DNA of 64,000 nucleotides. Source: Pohlia nutans. Lineage: Eukaryota > Streptophyta > Bryopsida > Bryales > Mniaceae. The notes under the pieces were generated by a model, which was given only the letters and a program-made list of their open reading frames with translations, was not told the DNA's origin and did no database searches. The position numbers were made by a program, and so were the translations under genes. Where the stretch lies: NCBI GenBank assembly GCA_022496805.1, contig CM040096.1, positions 13,641,501 to 13,705,500 of the forward strand. The letters are read 5' to 3'. Positions 45,165 through 55,889 of the stretch are shown here, one piece after another; within the stretch, counting starts at the first letter, position 1, and the number at the start of each line of letters is the position of its first letter.

Positions 45165-46287
45165 GCCCCTTTTGATCAGTGTGACAAAATAGCAAGTTAT
45201 ATGCACGTGGTGTGTTGCAATTACTCTCAAAGCCTCTTTATAATGACGCTCTCTACAATGACATTCTAGAATGATATGCACTGTTGTGATACTATCATTG
45301 AGTGTAGCACACTTGTCACACATTTTAAAACTATGTCATAGTGAAAAAAATTGGGACCCAAGGTGGTCAAATTAAAGAAATTTGAGTGTAATGGGCATAA
45401 CGGAATGGAGAATTGAGCGTTCAAGGAGAATGAAGAGTAACTTAATGCTCATTACGAGATCATTGTGAATAAAGAGTCTGTTGTTGCAAGGAGTTCTAAC
45501 AACTACATCATACAAATATCATCACGCAAATGAAGGCAAGGTGAACATACTTATTACCAACTTGATCTTAATTTTTCCATAATGTACCAATAATGTACAT
45601 TCTAAAACAAAATGTACACTACTGGTACATGAGGACAAAATTGTTAAATGGATGGCAAGAGCTACCCTTAATTGACTTACAAATACATTCCTAAATATAA
45701 TAGTCACGAGGTACATTGGTTCTCCATTGTATCTAGACTAAGATCTACCAACATAAGTAAATCTTAAGTCTTGATACATTGTAAGTTGACACATGGATAG
45801 CAAGAGCTATCCTTGATTTGGTTTACAATACATCACAAAAACCACAATCATTGGGTAAGTAGGTTCTCCAACATACCTTAGGCTAAGATCTACTAACATA
45901 AGTAGATTTCAAATAAAAGTACATTATGAATACATGTCGTATTTTATTTTATTTTAATTTTTTGAAGGGGGTAACAATTTCCTAAAGTACTTAAACATGC
46001 AATTTCCATTGAAGTGATGAAGCTATTACATCCATGATTTTGTAGAATACCAACAAAATACCATTTTCATTTGAATGTATGCGCATTCCTCCAAATTTTA
46101 ACAATACCATCTCAAAACTTGATTTTATTTATTTTTAACAATTCCTTCTTCAAAACTGAAAAAATAAAATTAAGAATCGATGAATATTTCATTTTCTATT
46201 TTTAAATATCCTTTTAGCAATACATTGCCCATAGGGGTTTAGCACATTGTGTCAAACTAAGATTGGGGGATTATGGGGTAGAATTGG
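45165..46287. other. Intergenic with a 145-bp tandem duplication
   Basis: Copies starting near 45651 and 45796 share 'GGATGGCAAGAGCTACCCTT' and 'CTAAGATCTACTAACATAAG'. No gene is seen elsewhere in this stretch. Confidence 0.55.
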
Positions 46288-46820
46288 CACTAGTAGAAAA
46301 GTTGCATTTGGACACCAAAAGATAGTATGAGAGCATGGTTCTCAAGGCCCAAATTGGCACCAAGTTCACAAACTAGTAGGTGGTATTCACAGTGCATATG
46401 GCACCACTTAAAGAGTCACTAGTTTCAGGTGACCCAATAAGAGCAAATTATGGGTTTTCAATGTTGAATTTTTATTGAGAAGGTGCTAGACCTTCTCGAT
46501 GAAATTTCAAAGACTTCTTTTTTGGAAAGGCTTAGAAAATCTTTGTCTTGTTGCGGGCCTTTTCGAAATTTTAAAAGCGGGCTTACGATCTTCTGACGGT
46601 CAATGAAAAAATTAACAAAGCAGCATGTCTAAGCTCCAAGTGGGGTATTCACAATGTCTAAACCATTGGTTTCCTCCCACCAGTCAAGCCACACATCACG
46701 CAAACTTCCAGTGACCTACATAAAATTGTGTGTGAATACCCTTAGTGCCAACATGAGCCCATGGCATCATACTCTCATTCATACTCCTTGGTGCCCAAAA
46801 TACCACCCTTTCTACCTCCA
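46288..46820. mobile_element. CACTA-like MITE, right end decayed
   Basis: It starts CACTAGTAGAAAAGTTG, then TTTGGACACCAA and GTATGAGAGCATGG; inverted versions of these lie at 46745-46815. The right terminus is mutated (CTTTCTACCTCCATG). Same family type as 44730-44838 but longer. Confidence 0.5.
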
Positions 46821-46829
46821 TGATGTCTT

Positions 46830-48431
46830 AACCTTTAGCCGTTAGGTCCCTAATCACGGAATCAAGCTCTACCTGTCACACTCAAATTTGCTATCATAAA
46901 TAAGACAAGATTCAAATTTATATTTTTAATAGATGAAGCCGTGTGTCTACTACAAACCATGATTTTTTCACAAGTTTTGGTGAAAATTTAAAGTTACTAT
47001 GATTTTTTTGAAGTGATTATAAAGAAAATTCATATTACTTACAAAATATACTCAAAAATTACAATTTTATCACCGAAGGTGTAATTTACACTAAAGAATA
47101 GTACATCAAATGAAAATCATCCGTGTATCTAAATTTATAAAACTATTACACCATGGTATTATCCACCAAACTCGTAATTCCAATGAAACACTGAATTTCA
47201 AAGTTTTTCCCAAAATTCAAAGTGGAGTAGAAACTAGACTTGGTAAACTTCATTTTTTTAGTAACGCTCAAATGCAATAGAACTCATTTCTATGGTTTAA
47301 ATTTAGTTTATGTAAGAAAAAACAAGAAATATCCAAAATACACTACATGGTGAACCGTTTTTACGACTCCTCATGTAATTGGGACTCATGTAAAATCCAA
47401 AAATAGCTTGAATGACCTTAATTTAACCTGAAGAGGCGGCATGATCAATGAAGAGCCTTCATGAAAAGAATTGTATGAAAAATCCTTCATCTACTCTATG
47501 ATACTTCAGTTCACTTTGGATTAATTACATCCATCTAGTAGTATATGGCTAAAAGACCACGTAGACACTTTGTGTCCAAGAATAATTTGATTACTTTAGT
47601 AACTTATTTGGATTTCATAGTTTTGACTCAATGCTAACTAGAGAATTGTAGATGTCCACTACGAGAAAACAAAAATCCTTTAAGATGTATAATTACGCCG
47701 ATTGATCCAACAGGAAAAAACTAAAACGTCAATGCAGGTGAATTTGGGACATGGTAGTTAGGGAGGTTGATGACTTGGAGGGAGTTTTTGCACTAGGGCG
47801 TTAAATTTGTCCAAAAAGAAAGTGTACAATATGTAAAACATTTGTCATTACTACGTCATTAACTATATAAAATTATATATATAGACATATTTTGATAATC
47901 TTTGGAATCTTGTATATATATTTTATATGTTTGGGAATGTTTGGGAATATTCCAAAAGCTTTTTGCAATGTAACAATTAACAATGATCACAAACACCGGC
48001 TCAACCAATCACCATCAAGTCACTTCACCCAAACCTAAATATTTTGGAATCAATCATTCTTGTTGTCTTTAAATGTAGAACACGACTTTTTGTAAGCACC
48101 TAAGTACAATATATCTTTGTATGTCCTTGAAATTTCAAATGCTAATCATGGTTTTAGAATTTATGAGAATGTTTGCAGTGAATGACCTATTGATTTTGCT
48201 CATTTTTTTTAAAATACAACTCATGACCAAACGTAATAATCATGTAATCTATACAATAGATTGTCATAAAAATTGGTATACAATCTCACAACTAAATTGT
48301 CTTTCAACTTCAACGGTGAAATTTTCTACATAGACACCGATACATGAACACCAATGTAGAAAAGCAAATACGTTTTTGAAAGCATCACGAGAAGTGGTAA
48401 AATTTTAGGGATGATCATGTTTCTTTAAGGA
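46830..48431. other. Intergenic, no gene recognised
   Basis: AT-rich, with fragments shared with 20930-21350 ('TTTTAATAGATGAAG'). The frame 48121-48333 has no domain. No tandem repeats were noted. Confidence 0.35.
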
Positions 48432-49014
48432 TTAACCCCTAATTGCCTAAGCGTCCATTTTTTGGACGATTTACAGATTTCATCCATAATTTCTCATCCG
48501 CCATACATTTTTAGCAGTGTGGATTTTTTACTGTAGATTCTATGGGAAGTTAGCTTCATGCATATGTGATCTGATTAGAAAGGGGATGATTTGTGAAATT
48601 TTTATGCCTCATTTCATGTTGTAGTGATTCACCCAAAATAATGAAGATTTCAGTGTAAAAGTGCTCTAAAAAAAGTTAACTCATATAATTAAGCAACCAA
48701 AAAATCTCCAAAAATCACTACACTTAGAGTATTACATTTCAACCAATCACAATCACAAAGAATTTCATCCTTAGATTGTCAATATCTTATTCGTAATTGA
48801 ATTACAAAATAATTTTGAATTTCACGTTTCAAATTTCATACAAAATTATTGGTAATAGCAATCATAGATCTAACCGTATGGATAGAATCTAAAATTCATA
48901 ATGTACAACTTTCATTCATATATCAAGTTCAAAATATCCCTCTAAGTTGCATTTTAGAATGCATCTTTGCAAAACTCCCGAATTTGGAGAGGGCTCTAAG
49001 CATTTAGGGGTTAA
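48432..49014 (+). mobile_element. TTAA hairpin MITE, family A, complete
   Basis: TTAACCCCTAATTGCCTAAG at the left, and the right complements to TTAACCCCTAAATGCTTAG. The hairpin 16 nt inside the left end has arms CGTCCA (48452-48457) and TGGACG (48463-48468). Its right TTAA (49011-49014) is the left TTAA of the next element. Confidence 0.85.
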
Positions 49015-49244
49015 CCCTTAAAGGTCCAGATTGGCCATTCCGGCCAATATTATACGGCTGCATTTCATTGTATTTGGAATCATGGTTCTACATCTCCTAT
49101 GAGTTTCATATTAGAAGTGAAGTTAAAATTCATGTCTACATTGTCTTAAAAGCTATTGGGATCTCAATTTGGAACTTTCTACTTACAACAAATTTTAAAT
49201 ATACGGCAACATATCTACTATGCCCTAAATCCTTTAAGGGTTAA
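49011..49244 (+). mobile_element. Short TTAA hairpin MITE, family D
   Basis: Terminal repeats TTAACCCTTAAAGG are identical at both ends. The hairpin 14 nt inside the left end has 7-bp arms ATTGGCC (49029-49035) and GGCCAAT (49041-49047). A further GGGTTAA follows the right end, a remnant of the target or of an older terminus. Confidence 0.8.
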
Positions 49245-49505
49245 GGGTTAACAACCACAACCACAAGCCTCACCTGATCTCTTGGCCTGTTCACTTCCAT
49301 ACAAAGTGCTCAATGAATGTTTTTGTGAGACAACAGTCAGAATGCTCATGTGCTGTTCTGCATTCCAAACAATGTTGCAATGAATCTCGTGGTCAGTTGG
49401 ATCCAGATCGTGATGTTATCAGAAGAATAATGACGACTTATTCTAACTTCTTCATTACAATAATCAGTATAATCACTGCATAGTCCGTTTCAGGTCCATA
49501 TAAAT

Positions 49506-50051
49506 CATAACATTCAGTAGTCTCTGCTGCCTTCCCCTAACAGACTGATGTGGAATATCCCACATCATTTCATCCCCCAATGAGATATTCCACATCACAT
49601 CAGTAGCTATAGGGGCAGGTAGCATTAAGCAAGAGCAATCAACCATGGTGAATAGTAATCAAAAGCACTCACTCAATCACAACTCAACAATGTTTTGTAA
49701 TTGTTTATTTGATTCAACAGTCCATTCAATTACAAATCACTGGTCACTCCATATATAAAGGCGGATGAAACTAAAAGACACCCTCTTGAAAGGCTACTGA
49801 ATGTTATGTTATCCTCTCTATTGTCTGCCTCAATGGCTATAATTTGTTTTGTTTTGGCTAGTGCCCGATTCTTTGTGTTCATAAAATTCAATAGCCTTCA
49901 TGCCCACTGTCTTTCCTTCATGCACTCTGCTCATCACCTTGAGCCTCCACTTGTCCAATTAGCTACTCATGAAGAACTGTTGGGTGTGGAATATTCCACA
50001 CCATCTACTGTAAAGCCAAGGCAGAGACTGTGCATGCTACTAAATGTTATG
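49506..50051. mobile_element. Two adjacent CATAACATTCA-family MITEs
   Basis: Elements at 49506-49808 and 49880-50051. The first has CATAACATTCAGTAG and, at the right, CTACTGAATGTTATG; the second CATAAAATTCAATAGCC and CTACTAAATGTTATG. Both hold 'GATGTGGAATAT'-type inner palindromes. Confidence 0.7.
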
Positions 50052-50565
50052 TTTGACAAATAAAAAAGTGCCTACCGAGGTACCTACATTTATAGAAATT
50101 TGAATAAAGAAGTGCCTCAAATCTTTAAATGTTCAAAAAAATTATGTAAATTATAAAAAACTCGTAAAAGTCCAGTAGGAATATTTTATAAATAAGGAGC
50201 TTTTCCCTTGCAATAATAATTTATAAATAAAACTATGTAGTTGATTTTATTTGCAATCAAAAGTTCCCAAAATTATGATCATTGCACCCATATTTTCCAC
50301 TCATTATGTTGGACCTCAATTATTTCTGCTAGTTCAAATTTATTTTAATTTAATCCTATTGCTAATCTAATGAAAGAAGAAAAATGGAAGAAGATTCCAG
50401 TTTATACATTATTTCAACAACATGTGAATAGGTTATCTATTTTAAAATTATTAAACCTCGATGTCCCATTAATTGGCACTAGATTTCATAGTACGGGCTT
50501 CTATTCAGTTCATACTAGGTTTGATAATAATATTAAATTCAACCAAATTTAAATATGTATTAGCC

Positions 50566-50800
50566 TTAACCCTAACTGCTCACATGTCCATTTTTTTTGG
50601 ATGATTTACAAATTTCATCTTCGTTTTCTCATTCGTCATGCACTTTTTGCAAGGAAGAAATATATACTACAAAATTCTATGGCAAAATAGCTTCATGCAT
50701 GTGTGATTTGATTAGAAAGAGGATGATTTGTGAAATTTTTATGCCTCGTTTCATGTTGCAAGATTTCATCAAAGATTTTAGTCTAAATGTGCTCTTGAAA
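50566..50800 (+). mobile_element. Truncated family A TTAA MITE (hairpin end)
   Basis: TTAACCCTAACTGCTCA followed by a mutated hairpin (GTCCA, T-run, TGGAT) and family A sequence up to about 50800. The other end is replaced by A-rich DNA. Confidence 0.6.
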
Positions 50801-51656
50801 AAATAAACTCTAGAAAAAAAAAAAAAAAAAAATCTTAATGAAGAAAAAAAAATTAAAAAAATATTGAAATCTAAAAATAGTCTGAAGTTCATGAATTGGT
50901 CTTTCATTTTGGGTGCACCCAATTCTTGAAGCTAGGCCTGTGTCAAACCTTGTCGTTTTTAATTTTTAAAATTGGTTTCAAAAGTTTAACCTCATGTCTC
51001 AATGTAAAGGGGTTAAGGCTGATTTCAAGATTTGGACCAATGAGAGGTGAGGATTCGAGCCTTCTTACACATCAAAACAGGCTCACCTTCATACACTAAG
51101 CGGCCCTTAGTGTAAGCCCATATTGTTGTCACAAATATTTCTTCTTCAAATCCATTGCAAATTAGAGAAGTTTTTAAAATAAATTTATTATAATTGTTAT
51201 TATTTATCAAGTGGACATTCCACTCCATTGACCAGTGAGATCAACATGCTTTCAAAAGAGGCTGGCAGCTTCCTTGCAGCCTGGCTTACCGCGGTATTCC
51301 GGACATGCATTTTGACCCAGTTACGTGTGAGGGTGACTTTCATTTACCACATTTGAAACGTTTGCACCAGCTGTGGGTGCCTGCTGGCCAGTTAGAGTTC
51401 TGTGTCATTTAGTCTACTCAGTTTTGAAAATCAAACCGGCACTATTTCTGGGAAAAAAAAACCCAAAAATTAAAAAAAAATTAAAAAAAATTAATTCGTA
51501 TGGTGAAAAAAAAGGATAGTTATACCCCACTTGTGACATAAAGTTGGTGTTTTTCTAATAGAAAAGTATCATGAATTATATCTTCGAATCTTGAATCATG
51601 TCTGATTGTGGAAGCCCCTCACTAGACTCCTTGGAGATTACAAGTGGTTGGTTTTA
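50801..51656. other. Intergenic, A-runs and repeat copy 3
   Basis: Low-complexity A-rich tracts; 51470-51656 is the third copy of the dispersed repeat at 2681-3740. No gene is seen. Confidence 0.4.
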
Positions 51657-52020
51657 GGGCCACTTCACACTATGGCCGTCCAAGTCGAGAGGCCGTGGGA
51701 TTGAGAGTCCAAACTTTGTTGAGAGTCCAAAGAAATCTACTGAAAATAGCCAATAAAATATAGTTTCATTTTTTTATGAAAAGAAATCGACGGCCTCTCG
51801 ACCATAGTGACGGGTCTTGCAAAATGTAGTACCCAAACTTCCCCTCAAGAGGCCGTCACCTTGGTCAAAAAGTGTTGCCATGTAAGCATTTTGAAGGTCC
51901 ACGGCCTTTGGACTTTGGCCTCTAGTGTGAAGGGTCGAGAGGCCGAAACCATGGTTTCTTGCAATTTGATTGGTGGAAACCGACGGCCTCTCGACCTTTG
52001 GCCATAGTGTGAAGCGGCCC
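51657..52020. mobile_element. Tourist-like MITE
   Basis: The ends are GGGCCACTTCACACTATGG and, complemented, GGGCCGCTTCACACTATGG, with TTA duplicated (51654-51656, 52021-52023). It is inserted in the dispersed repeat at a point that is uninterrupted in the other copies. A partial right end of the same type lies at 59870-59900. Confidence 0.8.
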
Positions 52021-52191
52021 TTAGATTCATTGATTGGCAATTGTTGAATGCCCCTATAAAATCAAAATGGGGGTTAGGCAATTCTAGGTCATTCTACTTT
52101 ATCATCTGTGACATTAGAGTTATCCGAAAACATAATTGGTTTTCAAGTGGAGTTTTGTTCCTATAATTATAATTTTTAACGAGCATTGTTC

Positions 52192-52330
52192 ATGAATAGT
52201 TCCCATGTTCGGGGCTCTTGGCTTGGGGGAACGTGTGAGAACTCTCCTCTCGCATTGGGGAGGTCACGAGTTCCACACCTCATGATGGTGTAGGACCTTG
52301 CTATAGATTATTCTCCAACTCACCGTAGAC
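52192..52330 (+). repeat. Possible SINE-like segment
   Basis: A GC-richer block contains GAGTTCCACACC (box B-like) about 50 bases after GGCTCTTGGCTTGG (box A-like). A similar antisense box B, GGTTCAAATCTCC, lies near 55205 in another short GC-richer block (55195-55270). Both are weak calls. Confidence 0.3.
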
Positions 52331-53370
52331 TAGTTTTGCACTCTTATTGAATTCAAAACAAGTCTAAGGTGAGTTTCATGTTTCTTTCTACTTTCAGACA
52401 CTTTTTTTGGTTAACTCTAATATTGTTTTTATTTGAGAACCATCCTTTTAGAGTTTATATAATATTTAGTAGTCATTTTGTCTAATAAGGTTATTTTATT
52501 AGAGAGAAATGAAGAAGTTTAGAGAAAAAAGAGATAAAGATGGTTCAAAGAAGAAGATAAACGGAGATAAAAAGGAGATAAAAAGAGACAAAAAAATGGT
52601 GTATAATTCTTCGTGTGTCTTCTAATTTGACGCCTACAAAAATATTTCCTTCACATCTCTTTCTAATATAATTATCACTTGAGATAAAATTGTACAAGGG
52701 AAGATACAAATTTGAATTAATTGGTGTCTTTGTTGGCAAAAAAGATTGTTGTGGAGACATGGATAAATTTATTTGCAATTGTATCCAAGAATGTTATGTC
52801 AATTGATAATGATATGATATATATATCCAAATGTCAAAATAGTATTAAACGATCACCTTTTGGAGACTCTAGTGGGGCACTTTTGAAATTTCTTGCAACA
52901 CCTTTCAAAATTTGTAAAAACTACATACTTTGTCATAAAAATATGATTCCACTCGTAAGGCTTCGTGTTTTAATTCACCACATTGTATCAAAAAATCGTG
53001 TCACAAATAAGACACATTGCCTTATATGACACTTAACCAACACTTGGAAAAAAACAATTTTCATGTGAGGCATGTTCATTTGAAGAATAAGGAAATTGTT
53101 TGGATTGTTTGGTTTAATATGGGGATAGTTTGATGGAAGACAATTAATGCCACACCTCTTTATCGACACTTTGTAATTGAGCATTATATATATATATATT
53201 GAGAATATGTCATCTTCTGTAAAATTTAATTTAAAAAAAATAAATAGAAATGATCATTTAAAATCTTAAGTCCAATTTAAATATAGAATAAAATCAATGA
53301 ACAATAGGATTTTTGAAAGGAATTAAAACTAAACAAATATAAAAGGGGGGGGGGATATATTTTGAATCAT
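52331..53370. other. Intergenic, no gene recognised
   Basis: The frame at 52721-53029 (102 residues) has no domain I can name; a short (TA)n tract lies near 53188 and a G-run near 53345. Confidence 0.3.
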
Positions 53371-53765
53371 TTAAAGTGGGCAATGTCAAGGTAAGCCCCA
53401 TGGGCTTATTTAAAAGAGAATAATCAAGAAAAAGTAGATTTTCTCAACCAAATCAAGCATGGATTGGTGCGTTGGAAAGCTATTGAAAAAGCGATCTAAA
53501 TTCCAAATTTGTGCCTCATTTGGGAGATTGTAGAAACATTGGCAAGCAATCAAAGTTATCAAAATGAGCAGGAGTTGAGGTTGGGGCAGTTGAGGTCGTT
53601 TTCTAAAAAGTGCCGCAGCGCTACAGTGCCGCAATAATGTTGGCCAGCAGAGCCGTTTTTCCAAAAAAAAAACCAATTTTTTTTTTTTTTTTTTTTTTCC
53701 TCCTCCAAAAATTTAGATTCCTTTCGGGCTGCCCCGCCCATGTCCTCTTGACGTTTAAGGGTTAA
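53371..53765 (+). mobile_element. TTAA hairpin MITE, family B, copy 3
   Basis: The left TTAA (53371-53374) is followed by a mutated terminus; the right end complements to TTAACCCTTAAACGTCAAG, identical to the left end of 42713-43122. The hairpin has arms TAAGCCC (53392-53398) and GGGCTTA (53402-53408). Confidence 0.75.
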
Positions 53766-53975
53766 AGAGTGAAAAGTGTTGGATAGTCTTGGTTTCTTTG
53801 ATAGAGCCAATAAAATCAAGCAATAAAAAGGGTTAAAGTCAAAATATAAAAAATAAAAAAGGGATGAAGTCACATCAATTGTGATATCAAATTAAAATAC
53901 ATTTATGTACTAAAATACATTCCAAAATTATATCAGGTGTTTACGCAAAAATCTACATATACATCAAGGGAGGGT

Positions 53976-54007
<32 letters not shown>

Positions 54008-54284
54008 TATGTGATCACCAAGACGGTTTCATGTAAAATTCAAGTTTACCTGTGGTCTTTTACTTTTATCACCATGATTTTTTTTTTGCGTAGAATAGTT
54101 ATGCTTATTTAATATTTGATCGTCTTACTTTTACCCTTTTATTTTTATCATTAGCTTATCGAGATGAAATTGTTTGGAATTCAAGTAGTTAGGTAAATTG
54201 ATTTTAGTCCGTTAATTGAACTTACCAATTCAATGATTTAATATAGAACGATTTGAACACGTCTCTACTATACTTATACTTGGC

Positions 54285-54339
54285 ATTCAGGGTTGGCAAA
54301 AAATAATTATAAAAAGAGATGCCCAAATTTGTAGAATTT

Positions 54340-54391
<52 letters not shown>

Positions 54392-55030
54392 TACGGTGAG
54401 AAAAATAATTTTAGAGAATATCCATAAAATCTTAACCCCTAATTGCTCAATCAACCATTTTATGCTTGATTTTTTGGCAAAAGCCCAAAAATCCAATGTT
54501 TAAGCTTTGTTGGAGTTGGTGTTTTTATTAGATGTTTATATTTAGCTATGATACATTTTTCAACCATTAAGATTTGAAAATAGAGTTCATTTGAAGATTT
54601 TAATCTGTCAATTTTTTTTTAATATTTTGAGTGTTCAAAATATAAAGGGCTTTCTAAGGAGCATCTTTTAGAATTTCTTCACTTTTATTTTTTAAGTACT
54701 TGTAAACATAACTTTTATCTATCTTAATTATAATTTTAGAGAATAAAATTTGACATAAATATATTTATTTTGAATTTTTATCTTGTTTACATGATAAAAT
54801 TTGTAAATTTAAAATATCTTCCAGTCATGTTGAATTTTTTGTCATACGTTTACATTGTTGATGACTATTTATGAAAATTTATAAATCATACAATGTAATA
54901 TTTAAAACATGCAGATTGTAGTACTTTGACTTTTTCAAAACAAGTGAGGACCTTCAAGGGTTAAAGAACAATTCCCATCATTTTGAAAAAATAAATAAAA
55001 TAATACCAACTGGGAACGATATTGGAAGAT
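54285..55030 (+). mobile_element. Host MITE split by a TTAA element
   Basis: 54285-54431 and 54965-55030 together match the promoter MITE at 14354-14565 ('CAAAAAATAATTATAAAA', 'CATAAAATC', 'CCATCATTTTGAAA'). A (TA)n expansion lies at 54344-54389. Confidence 0.65.
54432..54964 (+). mobile_element. TTAA hairpin MITE with a known empty site
   Basis: 525 bp between TTAA at 54432-54435 and 54961-54964. The left end is CCCCTAATTGCTC, and the right complements to CCCTTGAAGGTCC. The hairpin has arms AATCAA and TTGATT with CA/TG pairing inside (54449-54471). The equivalent site at 14478-14481 is uninterrupted, with a single TTAA. Confidence 0.85.
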
Positions 55031-55889
55031 GATTAATATAGAATTTCATTTTTACTTTCAAAGTTTTCCATAAAGTAGAGCAAAACATTTCCCCAAGAAG
55101 AAAGACAATGCAGAAGTGATTCTTTTAGTATGAAAAGGCAGTGAAAATGGATTTTGATTTTATTTATTTATTACCAATCAGAAGGCTGTACGTTGTTAAG
55201 GAGATTTGAACCTTGCACCTCAATAATGCAAGAGAAGCTTCCTCCATACTACACTCAAGTTCCGAAGAGGGAATCTATCCGTACCTCCACACCAACACTC
55301 AAGCCCACCCAACTTGGTGACTTATGACTAGAAAATACTACTTGAAGGCTACAAACTCCGGCTAGCACACATGATACCTCCTTTTACTTTCCCCTTTTAC
55401 TTTACACATGACACCCCTTTTTACTTACCGGTTAACTCTTTTGAGTCTTTTACTTTTTAATCTCAATCGACTATACACCGGTATGAATGCAAAGAGGAGT
55501 GTAGGAGTTTTTATATTTAGAGTATTTAGCGCAGCAAACGTTAAAGTACTGGGAGACCGGTAAGCGCCGCGCCTCGGAGACGTTCCCCAGTGGATGACGT
55601 TCCCCAACTGTCGAGAAAGGCCGCCGGTATATGTTCGCCGGAATATGCTCACAGCACATCCCTCGCCGAAGATGCCCGATTCCCAAGCAGATTCCTCTGC
55701 ACCAAACCATCCTCCTTCCGCTGAACACCACGTTCCTCCTCCTACAAATCCCTCCAACTCATTCCACAATTTGCATCCGTTTCCTCTGTTTCTCACGCAC
55801 CTACATTGCTCTCAAATCCGCCCGCAAATCCGTTCCGTTTCAATCTGATCCCACTCCGTTGTTGCATCAGCTTGATCGGTCGTTTGGAA
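55031..55889. other. Upstream region and leader of the GDPD gene
   Basis: Includes the weak SINE-like block 55195-55270. From about 55590 the base composition rises to coding-like levels. An in-frame Met at 55806 would extend the GDPD protein by 28 residues (LSNPPANPFRFN), possibly a targeting sequence; frames at 55594 and 55631 overlap out of frame and are not supported as genes. Confidence 0.4.
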
